A DNA stretch of 58,790 bases, from contig NZ_VSTH01000138.1 of NCBI RefSeq assembly GCF_008123965.1, forward strand, positions 1 through 58,790, given 5' to 3'. How positions within the stretch are numbered: position 1 is the first letter of the stretch; each line of letters starts with the position of its first letter. The DNA comes from Bradyrhizobium hipponense (GTDB lineage Bacteria; Pseudomonadota; Alphaproteobacteria; Rhizobiales; Xanthobacteraceae). Positions 9,440 to 17,177 of the stretch are shown here, one piece after another. The notes under the pieces are model-generated. The model was not told the origin of the DNA. It did not search any database and was given only the letters and a program-made list of their open reading frames with translations. The position numbers were made by a program, and so were the translations under genes.

Positions 9440-10524
9440 CAGGCGGCTCCCTCCACCAGAAGGCTGTCGGCATAGACGTGGACGTGCGACGGATCGAATT
9501 TCAGCCCGGCCGTACCGTCCGAACTGGTGAAGCCGGCAGGCGAGCGCGCCGCGAGCTTGGCATCGCCGACGCGGACGCGCGCGAAGCGGATGCGGCCGAG
9601 ATCGTCGATGCGATCGATCTTCGCGGTCAGCAGGCCGGGTGCCGGCGTGACCGCATCGACGAATTCCGGACGCACGCCGATCTCGATCTTCGCGCCCGCG
9701 GGCAGGCTGTCATAGCTGCGATTGAGCGCAATGACATGGCCGCCGATCCGCGCCTCACGTCCTCTCACCTCAGCCGGCAGGATGTTCATGCCGGGCGAGC
9801 CGATGAAATAGCCGACGAAGGTGTGCGCCGGTTTGTCGAACAGCTCGGCCGGCGTGCCGCTCTGCACCACCCGGCCGTCATGCATGACGACCACGGTATC
9901 GGCGAATGTCAGCGCCTCGGTCTGGTCGTGGGTGACGTAGATCATGGTGAGGTCGAGCTCGCGATGCAGCGCCTTCAGCTTCGAGCGGAGCTGCCATTTC
10001 AGCTCGGGATCGATCACCGTCAGGGGCTCGTCAAACAGCACGGCGGCAACGTCGGAGCGGACGAGACCGCGGCCGAGCGAGATCTTCTGCTTGGCGTCGG
10101 CGGTGAGGCGCGTGGCCTTGCGATTGAGATAGGGTTCGAGATCGAGCAGGCGGCCGATCTCGGCGACGCGCTTGTCGATCTCGGCCCTTGGCACGCCGCG
10201 ATTCTTCAACGGAAACGCCAGGTTCTGCCCCACCGTCATGGTGTCGTAGATCACCGGAAACTGGAACACCTGGGCGATGTTGCGCTTCTGGGTTGACAGC
10301 GGTGTGATGTCGTCGCCGTCGAACAGGATTCTTCCGCGGGACGGCGTGATGATGCCGGAAATGACGTTGAGCAGCGTGGTCTTGCCGCAGCCGGACGGCC
10401 CTAGCAGCGCATAGGCGCCGCCCTGCCGCCAGGTCATGGTCACCGGTTTCAGCGCAAAGCTGTCCTGCGGCGCATCATTGCCGCCGTAGGAATGGGCTAG
10501 ATCGACGAGGTCAATGCGGGCCAT
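9439..10524 (-). CDS. glpT: Glycerol ABC transporter ATP-binding protein GlpT (degenerate signature)
   Basis: Protein of 361 aa. CUT1/MalK-like ATPase with an N-terminal nucleotide-binding domain and a C-terminal TOBE/OB regulatory domain (about 240-361). Walker A GPSGCGKT is at 42-49, Walker B FDE at 164-166, and the switch His199 in VTHDQ. The ABC signature, normally LSGGQ, is LTADA at 140-144, and the D-loop reads VIDP. GlpT therefore offers a normal ATP site but a degenerate signature to its partner GlpS. The name follows the rhizobial scheme and is not the enterobacterial glycerol-3-phosphate antiporter GlpT. Confidence 0.9.
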   Translation of the reverse strand: MARIDLVDLAHSYGGNDAPQDSFALKPVTMTWRQGGAYALLGPSGCGKTTLLNVISGIITPSRGRILFDGDDITPLSTQKRNIAQVFQFPVIYDTMTVGQNLAFPLKNRGVPRAEIDKRVAEIGRLLDLEPYLNRKATRLTADAKQKISLGRGLVRSDVAAVLFDEPLTVIDPELKWQLRSKLKALHRELDLTMIYVTHDQTEALTFADTVVVMHDGRVVQSGTPAELFDKPAHTFVGYFIGSPGMNILPAEVRGREARIGGHVIALNRSYDSLPAGAKIEIGVRPEFVDAVTPAPGLLTAKIDRIDDLGRIRFARVRVGDAKLAARSPAGFTSSDGTAGLKFDPSHVHVYADSLLVEGAA

Positions 10525-10536
10525 GGAGCATCTCCC

Positions 10537-11616
10537 TCAGGAATTGCCCGGTGCCGCGACCAGCCGGTCGGCAGCATCGAAGACAAAAACGTCGTTGGGA
10601 TCGAGCACGGCATCGATAGTCTGGCCGGGCTCGAACTCGTGCACGCCGTGCAGCACCGCAACCCAATTCGATCCATCGCGGGTCAAATGCACGAAACTCT
10701 CCGAACCGGTGATCTCCGTCACCGTCACCGTGGCATGGAAGGCATGGCGGTCAGTCTCGCCATTGGCGAGCGCAAGCTGATGCGCACGAAAACCGACGCG
10801 ATAGGCGCCGTCGGCCAGCGACGAATAGAGACCAGACGCCGGCGCGGCGATGCCTCCCGCATATTGCACGGAGCCATTCTTCTTCTCGATGCCGACGAGG
10901 TTGAGCGGCGGATCGGAGAACACCTGCGCAACCCGCAGCGTCTGCGGCCGGCGGTAGACGTTGGGCGTCTCGCCGATCTGGAGCGCCCGGCCCTCCCACA
11001 TGCAGACCGTGTTGCCGCCGAGCAGCAGCGCCTCGGTCGGCTCGGTAGTGGCATAGACGAAGATCGCGCCGGACGCCTCGAAGATGCGCGGCAGCTCGGT
11101 CCGCAGCTCCTCGCGCAGCTTATAATCGAGATTGGCGAGCGGCTCGTCGAGCAGCACGAGATCTGCGCCCTTGACCAGCGCGCGCGCGATCGCAGTGCGC
11201 TGCTGCTGGCCGCCGGAGAGCTGGAGCGGCGTGCGCTTCAGGAACGGCTCGAGCCTGAGCAGCCTTGCGGCTTCCGCCACACGCTTCTCGATCTCCGCGC
11301 GCGGCTTGCCCTGCACGCGCAGCGGCGAGGCAATGTTCTCATAGACCGTGAGCGATGGGTAATTGATGAATTGCTGGTAAACCATCGCCACCGAACGCTG
11401 GCGCACATCGGCGCCGGTGACGTCCTTGCCGTCGACCAGCACCTTGCCCGTGGTCGGCTTGTCGAGACCGGCGAGCAGCCGCATGATCGAGGTCTTGCCG
11501 GACAGCGTCGGCCCGAGCAGCACGTTGAGCGTGCCGCTCTCGAGCGTCAGCGAGACGTCGCGAATATGCGGAACTCCCTCGACGGAGCGCGTCACGTGAT
11601 CGAGCGTCACGGTCAT
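10537..11616 (-). CDS. glpS: Glycerol ABC transporter ATP-binding protein GlpS (switch His missing)
   Basis: Protein of 359 aa, the second ATPase of the importer. Walker A GPTLSGKT is at 35-42 and a canonical signature LSGGQQQR starts at 133. Walker B has D157-E158, and the D-loop is ANLD. The switch region reads YATTEP, so the usual His is Thr191. A TOBE-like C-terminal domain ends near VAAPGNS. The start overlaps the glpD stop by 4 nt (ATGA). With GlpT it should form an asymmetric heterodimer. Confidence 0.9.
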   Translation of the reverse strand: MTVTLDHVTRSVEGVPHIRDVSLTLESGTLNVLLGPTLSGKTSIMRLLAGLDKPTTGKVLVDGKDVTGADVRQRSVAMVYQQFINYPSLTVYENIASPLRVQGKPRAEIEKRVAEAARLLRLEPFLKRTPLQLSGGQQQRTAIARALVKGADLVLLDEPLANLDYKLREELRTELPRIFEASGAIFVYATTEPTEALLLGGNTVCMWEGRALQIGETPNVYRRPQTLRVAQVFSDPPLNLVGIEKKNGSVQYAGGIAAPASGLYSSLADGAYRVGFRAHQLALANGETDRHAFHATVTVTEITGSESFVHLTRDGSNWVAVLHGVHEFEPGQTIDAVLDPNDVFVFDAADRLVAAPGNS

Positions 11617-13163
11617 GAGCGTCCTCCTGCTTCCAGCAGGGGATTTTGCGACACGGCGTGGGTTGCAATCCAGTCGTCCAGGCCCGCGATCTCGTCAGCA
11701 GATAGTCGCAGGCCGAGCTTGGAACGGCGCCAGACGATGTCCTCGGCCGTCACGGCCCATTCGTTGGCCAGGAGGTAGCGAACCTCGCGCTCGGTCAGCG
11801 TCGCGCCGAAGGGCTGGCCAAGATCGGCCGCCGATTTGGCATCGCCGAGCAGCTTGATGGCGCGGGTGCCATAGGCACGGGCCAGACGGCGCGCGTGCTC
11901 GTGGCTGAGGAAGGGATAGCCGCGCTGGAGCTCCGCAATCAGGCCGTCGACATCGGACACGCCCATGTCGCCGCCGGGCAGCGGCCATTTGCCGGTCCAG
12001 CCCTCGCGCGCCTTCGCGCTGCGAAGATGAGGCGCAAGCCGCTCCAGCGCCTCTTCGGCGAGGCGGCGATAGGTCGTGATCTTGCCGCCGTAGATCGACA
12101 GCAGCGGCGCGCCGCCGGGCATGTCGAGCTCGAACACGTAGTCGCGGGTGGCGGCCTTGGCTTCGCTGGCGCCGTCATCATAGAGCGGACGCACGCCGGA
12201 ATAGGTCCAGACCACATCCTCTGAAGTCACCGGCTTGGCCAGATATTCGCTGGCGGCAGCGCAGAGATACTGGATCTCCTCGGGTGTCGCCTTCACCTTG
12301 GCGGGATCGCCGTCATAGTCGCGGTCAGTGGTGCCGATCAGCGTAAAGTCGTCCTGGTAGGGAATGACGAAGATGATGCGGCCGTCGGCATTCTGGAACA
12401 TGTAGGCGCGGTCGTGGTCGTAGAGCTTCTTGACCACGATGTGCGAGCCCTGCACCAGGCGCACCTTGGCCTTGGCATTGAGGCCGGCGCCGCGGCCGAG
12501 CACGTCCTCGACCCAGGGTCCGCCGGCATTGACCAACGCGCGGGCCTGAACCGACGAGCGGACACCGGTCAGGGTGTCGACCATGCTCACGGTCCAGATG
12601 CCGTCGGCCTGGCGGATCTCGCTGGCGCGGGTGCGGGTGCGGATCTCGGCGCCCTTGTCGGCGGCATCGCGCGCGTTGAGCACGACGAGGCGGGCGTCAT
12701 CGACGAAGCAGTCGGAATATTCGAACGCGCGGGCGTAGCGATTGGGGATCAGCGGGCGACCGACTTCGTCGCGCCTGAGATCGACCGAGCGCGTCGCGGG
12801 CAAGAGGTGGCGGCCGCCGATGTGATCGTAGAGGAAGAGACCGAGTCGCAGCAGCCAGGCCGGGCGCAGGCCCGCATGGTGCGGCAAAACGAAACGCAGG
12901 GGACGGATGATGTGGGGAGCGATGCCCCAAAGGATCTCGCGCTCGATCAGTGCCTCGCGGACCAGACGAAACTCGTAATATTCGAGATAGCGCAGGCCGC
13001 CGTGCACGAGCTTGGTCGACCAGGACGACGTCCCGCTGGCCAGATCGTTCATTTCGCACAGGAAAACGCTGTTGCCGCGACCCACCGCGTCGCGCGCGAT
13101 GCCGCAGCCGTTAACACCGCCTCCGATAATGGCGAGGTCGAAAATACGCTCCAACAGACGCAT
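11613..13163 (-). CDS. glpD: FAD-dependent glycerol-3-phosphate dehydrogenase GlpD
   Basis: Protein of 516 aa. Oxidises sn-glycerol 3-phosphate to dihydroxyacetone phosphate and passes electrons to the quinone pool; a peripheral inner-membrane enzyme. The FAD dinucleotide motif DLAIIGGGVNGCGIARDA is at about 9-26, followed by the DAO signature LASGTSSWSTKLVHGGLRYL. The C-terminal DAO_C domain spans about 395-510. ATG 13163 follows an AGGGGG ribosome-binding site, and length matches the family (about 500 aa). It is the first gene of the transport operon, downstream of a long inverted repeat that is the likely GlpR operator. No glycerol kinase gene is in the window. Confidence 0.95.
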   Translation of the reverse strand: MRLLERIFDLAIIGGGVNGCGIARDAVGRGNSVFLCEMNDLASGTSSWSTKLVHGGLRYLEYYEFRLVREALIEREILWGIAPHIIRPLRFVLPHHAGLRPAWLLRLGLFLYDHIGGRHLLPATRSVDLRRDEVGRPLIPNRYARAFEYSDCFVDDARLVVLNARDAADKGAEIRTRTRASEIRQADGIWTVSMVDTLTGVRSSVQARALVNAGGPWVEDVLGRGAGLNAKAKVRLVQGSHIVVKKLYDHDRAYMFQNADGRIIFVIPYQDDFTLIGTTDRDYDGDPAKVKATPEEIQYLCAAASEYLAKPVTSEDVVWTYSGVRPLYDDGASEAKAATRDYVFELDMPGGAPLLSIYGGKITTYRRLAEEALERLAPHLRSAKAREGWTGKWPLPGGDMGVSDVDGLIAELQRGYPFLSHEHARRLARAYGTRAIKLLGDAKSAADLGQPFGATLTEREVRYLLANEWAVTAEDIVWRRSKLGLRLSADEIAGLDDWIATHAVSQNPLLEAGGRS

Positions 13164-13196
13164 CCCCCTGGGACCGCTCGTTCCGTCGAGCGGCTA

Positions 13197-13233
13197 CTTT
13201 CGTTTTTGATTAGATCACACCGAAAAACGAAAG
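13197..13233. promoter_or_regulatory. Candidate GlpR operator upstream of glpD
   Basis: CTTTCGTTTTT (13197-13207) and AAAAACGAAAG (13223-13233) are perfect 11-bp inverted arms with a 15-nt centre, 34-70 nt before the glpD start. TTTCG-type half sites fit DeoR/GlpR operators, and the regulator gene is nearby. A further GCGAAAG half site lies at 13259-13265. Confidence 0.65.
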
Positions 13234-13362
13234 CAAGATGAAAGAGGGGAGAAAGGAAGCGAAAGACGGAACTTTTTGGTGGGCAGTCGGATGAAGAAGG
13301 CGGCGGCCAAACGGCCGAATTTGTAATCAGAACCTCTGGTGATTGGATGCGTGACCGTGATA

Positions 13363-13407
13363 TATAGTCATTATAGTCATTATAGTCATTATAGTCATTA
13401 TAGTCAT
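13363..13407. repeat. Five perfect tandem copies of a 9-bp unit with embedded TATAAT boxes
   Basis: TATAGTCAT is repeated five times without mismatch. Read on the minus strand the unit is ATGACTATA, so each of the four junctions makes a perfect TATAAT. ATGACT, a 4/6 match to TTGACA, recurs exactly 17 nt before a TATAAT two units further on. Read on the plus strand the array gives TATAGT boxes ending just before the antitoxin start. It could therefore be a bidirectional promoter array for glpD and the toxin-antitoxin pair. The region is much more AT-rich than its surroundings. Confidence 0.95.
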
Positions 13408-13423
13408 ATTGGCTCTTTGCGGC

Positions 13424-13705
13424 ATGACAGATCACAGCACTGCACCCGACTCGTCACCAACTGACACTTGGACGCTTGCCAACGCCAAGGCGCGACTGTC
13501 CGAGGTGATCGACCGTGCCCAAAGCGGCCCCCAGATCATCACCCGTCACGGCAAGCCGAATGCCGTGGTCGTTTCCGCAGACGAATGGGAGCGAAAGACC
13601 GCGCGCAAAGGCACGCTGGCCGAATTCCTGCTGGCTTCGCCGCTGCGCGGTGCCGACCTCGAGCTTGAACGCGTTCACGATGCGCCACACGACGAGATGC
13701 CGTGA
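13424..13705 (+). CDS. Type II antitoxin, Phd/YefM family
   Basis: Protein of 93 aa. Predicted DNA-binding antitoxin that neutralises the PIN toxin encoded next and represses its own promoter. The Phd/YefM fold is seen in WTLANAKARLSEVIDRAQSG and PQIITRHGKPNAVVVSADEWE (about 14-57), with a flexible toxin-binding C-terminal tail. ATG 13424 is preferred; a TTG at 13409 directly after the 9-bp array is an in-frame alternative. The stop overlaps the toxin start by 4 nt (GTGA), the usual coupling in such operons. Confidence 0.9.
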   Translation: MTDHSTAPDSSPTDTWTLANAKARLSEVIDRAQSGPQIITRHGKPNAVVVSADEWERKTARKGTLAEFLLASPLRGADLELERVHDAPHDEMP

Positions 13706-14127
13706 ACCTGCTGCTCGACACCAACGTGCTGTCGGAGGTTCAGCGGCCGGCGCCTTCCCCGAAAGTTTTGGCGTGGCTTGGTACGATCGACGAGGATCGT
13801 GCGTTCATCAGCGTTGCATCAATCGCCGAGCTTCGCCGCGGCATCGCATTGCTGGAGGACGGCCGTCGACGCACGGCGCTGGCTGCCTGGCTCGCCCATG
13901 ATTTGCCGGAACGGTTTGCCGAGCGTATCCTGCCGATCGACCACGCGGTGGCCGAGCGCTGGGGTGACTTGATGGCGCAGAGCCGCAGAAGCGACGTCGC
14001 CCTGTCCGTCATGGATGGCTTCTTTGCCGCGACCGCGCTCGCAAACAACCTCACGCTCGTCACGCGCAATGTAAAAGACTTTGCGGCATTCGGTGTCTCG
14101 CTCCTCAACCCGTGGAGCGACGCATAA
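13702..14127 (+). CDS. vapC: Type II toxin, PIN-domain ribonuclease (VapC/FitB-like)
   Basis: Protein of 141 aa with a GTG start. A PIN-domain endoribonuclease; family members cleave tRNA or other RNA to arrest growth. The acidic active-site set is complete: Asp6 (LLLDTNVLSE), Glu43 (IAELRRG), Asp105 (VMDGFFAATA) and Asp126 (RNVKDF). Length is typical. It is convergent with glpR, whose stop lies 4 nt away. The pair interrupts the expected glpR-glpD adjacency, which suggests insertion by transfer. The exact target cannot be read from the sequence. Confidence 0.9.
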   Translation: MNLLLDTNVLSEVQRPAPSPKVLAWLGTIDEDRAFISVASIAELRRGIALLEDGRRRTALAAWLAHDLPERFAERILPIDHAVAERWGDLMAQSRRSDVALSVMDGFFAATALANNLTLVTRNVKDFAAFGVSLLNPWSDA

Positions 14128-14131
14128 AATC

Positions 14132-14980
14132 CTAGCGCAGGCGCACCACAGGCGCCGATTCGGGCGCGGCGTCCTGCACCTCGACCGTCGCATCATCGAT
14201 ATCGTCCGCCGCCTTCGGCATCGCCGCGACCACCTCGATGCCCTTGCTGTGGCAAATCGTTGCGAGGCGCTCCGGCAATTCCTGGTCGGTCACGAAGGTC
14301 TGGATCTGGGTGATGTGAGCGATGCGGACCGGCGCGCTGCGGCGCAGCTTGGTCGAGTCCGCGACCAGCATGACGCTGCGTGCGTTGGCGATGATGGCCT
14401 GGGCCACCTGCACCTCGCGATAGTCGAAATCGAGCAGCGCGCCCTCCTCGTCGATCGCGGAGGCGCCGATGATGGCGTAGTCGACCTTGAACTGGCCGAT
14501 CAGCTGCGTCGCAGTCGAGCCGACCACGGCGCCGTCGGCCCGCCGCACCATGCCGCCGGCGACCACCACTTCGATGCGGGGATGACGGTAGAGCAGCATG
14601 GCCACGTTGAGATTGTTGGTGATGACGAGGAGATCCTCATGCGAGGTCAGCGCGCTCGCCACCTCCTCCGTCGTGGTGCCGATGTTGATGAACAGCGAGC
14701 ATCCGTTCGGGATCAGCGAGGCGGCCGCAGCGCCAATCGCTTTCTTCTCGTCCGCGGCGACGAAACGGCGCGCCTCATAGGCGAGATTCTCGACGCCAGA
14801 GGCGATAATGGCGCCGCCATGGATGCGCGTCAGCGAGCGGCGTTCGCAGAGATCGTTGAGATCCTTGCGGATAGTCTGCGCCGAGACCTCGAAGCGGCGC
14901 GCGAGCTCCTCGACCATCACCCGGCCGGAGGCGCGCGCGATGTTGAGGATTTCGGCTTGGCGATGGGTCAGTCCGGTCAC
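14132..14980 (-). CDS. glpR: DeoR-family repressor GlpR
   Basis: Protein of 282 aa with a GTG start. The N-terminal DeoR winged-helix domain (RQAEILNIARASGRVMVEEL, SAQTIRKDLNDLCERRSLTR) covers about 6-60. The C-terminal sugar-phosphate sensing DeoRC domain includes the motifs FINIGTTTEEVASAL and DYAIIGASAIDEEGALLDFD. By family and context it should repress the glp operon and release with glycerol 3-phosphate. It is transcribed in the same direction as glpD but separated from it by the toxin-antitoxin pair and the operator region. Confidence 0.88.
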   Translation of the reverse strand: MTGLTHRQAEILNIARASGRVMVEELARRFEVSAQTIRKDLNDLCERRSLTRIHGGAIIASGVENLAYEARRFVAADEKKAIGAAAASLIPNGCSLFINIGTTTEEVASALTSHEDLLVITNNLNVAMLLYRHPRIEVVVAGGMVRRADGAVVGSTATQLIGQFKVDYAIIGASAIDEEGALLDFDYREVQVAQAIIANARSVMLVADSTKLRRSAPVRIAHITQIQTFVTDQELPERLATICHSKGIEVVAAMPKAADDIDDATVEVQDAAPESAPVVRLR

Positions 14981-15072
14981 GGCGAGGGCCTCAAGTCAGG
15001 AAAGACGCATGGTGCGGCGGTTCGCTCGCCCCGTCAATGCAGGAGCCGATCACGGTTAATAAATGAGGCCCT

Positions 15073-15747
15073 TCACCACGCCATGGCAACGGCGAGGCGC
15101 GCAAGCAGCTCCGGATCGTCGTAGGCGCTGGCCGAGGCGACCGCGCCGGCGGCAACAAGGTCGGCGTGGCCGAGGGTAGTCCGCATCCCTATGGTCGGTA
15201 TTCCCGCAGCCGCGGCCGATTGAACGCCGGAACGGGAATCCTCGAACGCGATCGAGGCCTGCGCGCTCGCGCCGACGAAGCGCAGCCCTTCCTGATAGGG
15301 CAGCGGATGCGGCTTGCCATGCGGCAGCTCATCGCCGATCACGATCGCCTTGAAGCGATGCGTGATGCCCAGGCCCGACAGTAGCAACTCGGCGTTCAGG
15401 CGCGGCGCGTTGGTGACGGCGACCATGGGAATGCCGGCCGCGTCCGCGAGGTCGAGCAGCGTCATCAGCCCCGGCAAAGGCTCGATCCGCCCGGCGACCA
15501 AATTGCGAAAAGTCAGTTCCTTCTCGTCCATGACGGCCGCGCGGAATGCCGGCGATTCCGCCGGCAGAAATCGCTCCCCGATCGAGGCGTTGGAGAAGCC
15601 CTGAATCTCTCGCTTGAAACGCGCTTCGTCGACCACATGACCGCGCGGTCCAAACACCCGATTGAACGCCTCGCGGTGAAGGGCATCGGTATCGGCAAGC
15701 GTGCCGTCGATATCGAACAGCAATGCCTTGCCTGCGGCCTGCATCAT
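15073..15747 (-). CDS. HAD-superfamily phosphatase (phosphoglycolate phosphatase/beta-PGM-like)
   Basis: Protein of 224 aa, cytosolic. All four HAD motifs are present: DIDGTLADTD (nucleophile Asp and acid/base Asp), VAVTNAP, the Lys in GKPHP, and FEDSRSGVQSA. The helical cap between motifs I and II marks a subfamily IA enzyme acting on small phosphorylated metabolites. The gene ends 92 nt before glpR on the same strand, so a role in glycerol 3-phosphate or phosphoglycolate turnover is possible but not proven. Two ATG codons are adjacent at 15747 and 15744. Confidence 0.85.
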   Translation of the reverse strand: MMQAAGKALLFDIDGTLADTDALHREAFNRVFGPRGHVVDEARFKREIQGFSNASIGERFLPAESPAFRAAVMDEKELTFRNLVAGRIEPLPGLMTLLDLADAAGIPMVAVTNAPRLNAELLLSGLGITHRFKAIVIGDELPHGKPHPLPYQEGLRFVGASAQASIAFEDSRSGVQSAAAAGIPTIGMRTTLGHADLVAAGAVASASAYDDPELLARLAVAMAW

Positions 15748-15899
15748 TTCCGTGTTTCCCCTGCGCGCTGCTCATCAATGCGCGAGACGTATCAATACGC
15801 GCCGACATGCGCAATGCAGCGCTTTCAAGAGCCCGACGTCCCCCTCGACAAACGCAAACGCGGCTGCAACACTTGGTGCAAGATCAAAAAGGAGGAAAC

Positions 15900-16364
15900 A
15901 TGATCAACCGGCGCGACCTTTCCATCTCAGGTCTGGCTCTCTCGACCCTGGCCCTCTCCGCACTTGCTTTGGCGACCCCGGCCCTGGCAGCCTCGGCAGA
16001 CGAAGAGGCAGTGGCGAAAAAAGTCGAGGCGTTCCGCCTGGCTCAGATCGCAGCCGACCCCAAGGCGCTCGGCGTACTCTGCGCCGACGAGGTGAGCTAC
16101 AGTCATTCCAGCGGCAAGGTCGAGGACAAAGCAACCTTCATCGCCAATGCCACCGACGGCAAATCGAAATTCCTGTCGATCGAGTACCAGGATCGGACCA
16201 TCAAGGTCGTCGGCCCCGCCGCGATCGTGCGCTTCCACTGGGTCGCAGAACAGGAAATGGCAGCCGATGGGAAGAAAGTGCCGACCAACCTTCACATCCT
16301 GATGAACTGGCAGAAGCAGGGCGACGACTGGAAGCTGCTCTCGCGCTCCGCGACGAAGTTGTGA
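15900..16364 (+). CDS. Secreted NTF2/SnoaL-like protein (DUF4440 type)
   Basis: Protein of 154 aa. The N-terminus MINRRDLSISGLALSTLALS with cleavage near ALA-AS is a signal peptide with a twin-Arg pair, possibly Tat-dependent. The remainder has an NTF2-like cone fold: an alpha helix EEAVAKKVEAFRLAQIAADP, LCADEVSYSHSSGKVEDKAT, and a terminal NWQKQGDDWKLLSRSATKL. Such proteins may bind or transform small hydrophobic ligands; the substrate is unknown. The ribosome-binding site AAGGAGGAA before ATG 15900 fixes the start. It is divergent from the HAD gene. Confidence 0.85.
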   Translation: MINRRDLSISGLALSTLALSALALATPALAASADEEAVAKKVEAFRLAQIAADPKALGVLCADEVSYSHSSGKVEDKATFIANATDGKSKFLSIEYQDRTIKVVGPAAIVRFHWVAEQEMAADGKKVPTNLHILMNWQKQGDDWKLLSRSATKL

Positions 16365-16431
16365 TGCGTTTCTTCCCCCTCTCCCCTTGTTGTGCAGGAT
16401 GATCGCAGATGGGCTGATCTTGTTGTGGCCG

Positions 16432-16560
16432 ATCCTTCGAGACGCCCGCCTTGGGGCGGGCCCTCAGGATGAGGATGGAGTGCGCGGCAGCGGTTTCAAC
16501 GGGCGCCGATGCCGCTCAGCCTCATCCTGAGGAGACCGCGGAGCGGTCGTCTCGAAGGAC
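16432..16560. repeat. Dispersed inverted repeat, family A (copy 1)
   Basis: Begins ATCCTTCGAGACGCCCGCC and ends GTCTCGAAGGAC; internal arms CCTCAGGATGAGG and CCTCATCCTGAGG also pair. The second copy is at 50690-50801. It lies in a 450-nt gene-free stretch after the NTF2-like gene. Confidence 0.85.
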
Positions 16561-16605
16561 GAGGCGCGCGCTCAGGCCGCCCAAAAGGCCATATGCGATT
16601 GCCTT

Positions 16606-16748
16606 GCCCTCGTGGGAGAGGGTGCGTCGCCGTGCAGCGGCGAGCGGGTGAGGGGTTCTCTCCGCGAGCGGGCCCCTCACAGTTGAATTTGCCGAGATAA
16701 CCCCTCATCCGGCGCTTCGCGCCACCTTCTCCCACAAGGGGAGAAGGG
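16606..16748. repeat. Dispersed inverted repeat, family B
   Basis: Contains CCCTCGTGGGAGAGGG at the left and CTTCTCCCACAAGGGGAGAAGG at the right, with GTGAGGGG and CCCCTCAC arms between. Related sequence occurs at the window's start and at 56464-56620. Between 16365 and 16817 I see only these two repeats. Confidence 0.75.
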
Positions 16749-16817
16749 AAGGTGTTCGCGGCAAAAGATTCCTACTTCGCATTGCGCGCGCCGGAATGAC
16801 GAGCGAGCGGGTGGCAA

Positions 16818-17009
16818 CTACGCCGCTTCCTCCACCTCTCCGTTAGCCAGCTTGCGCGCCGCGCGCTCGGCTTCGCGGGCGTTGCGGAAGAGCTGGCCTT
16901 CGAGACGGTTGAAACGTGGGGAGGAGGCGAAGAAGCAGTAGCCCCCCTGAGAGCGAACGACGATACCTGCGGCCTCTGAATTGACTTCGATGATGTAGCT
17001 GTCCGGCAT
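16818..17009 (-). CDS. Small hypothetical protein
   Basis: Protein of 63 aa (MPDSYIIEVNSEAAGIVV...). It has no signal peptide or membrane segment. The first half looks beta-rich with an aromatic strand (GGYCFFASSPRFNRLEG). The second half is an Arg/Ala-rich amphipathic helix (NAREAERAARKLANG). I do not recognise a characterised family. Codon use resembles real genes, and the coding strand is free of the repeats around it. Start at ATG 17009 is the most natural choice. Confidence 0.6.
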   Translation of the reverse strand: MPDSYIIEVNSEAAGIVVRSQGGYCFFASSPRFNRLEGQLFRNAREAERAARKLANGEVEEAA

Positions 17010-17177
17010 GGTCCGTGGATTCCTCAGTGCGGGCAAACAACGACACTCCCGCCCAAAGGTTCCTGGGCATTTGAGGCCGTTTCCACCCCGAATCGACAGG
17101 CAATTGAGTACGCCGGGACCTCATCCGTTTTATGACTTGTTCTTGGCGAAGACGCGACGGCTGCGGACGCAGCGCGG

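Noticed and set aside
13363..13407. CRISPR array
   Set aside because: Units are 9 bp and directly abutting with no spacers.
13049..13435. Minus-strand reading frame with repeated Tyr-Asn-Asp residues across the 9-bp array
   Set aside because: A 9-bp unit is three codons, so any frame repeats. The frame also runs antisense or out of phase through the start of glpD; it is a by-product of the array.
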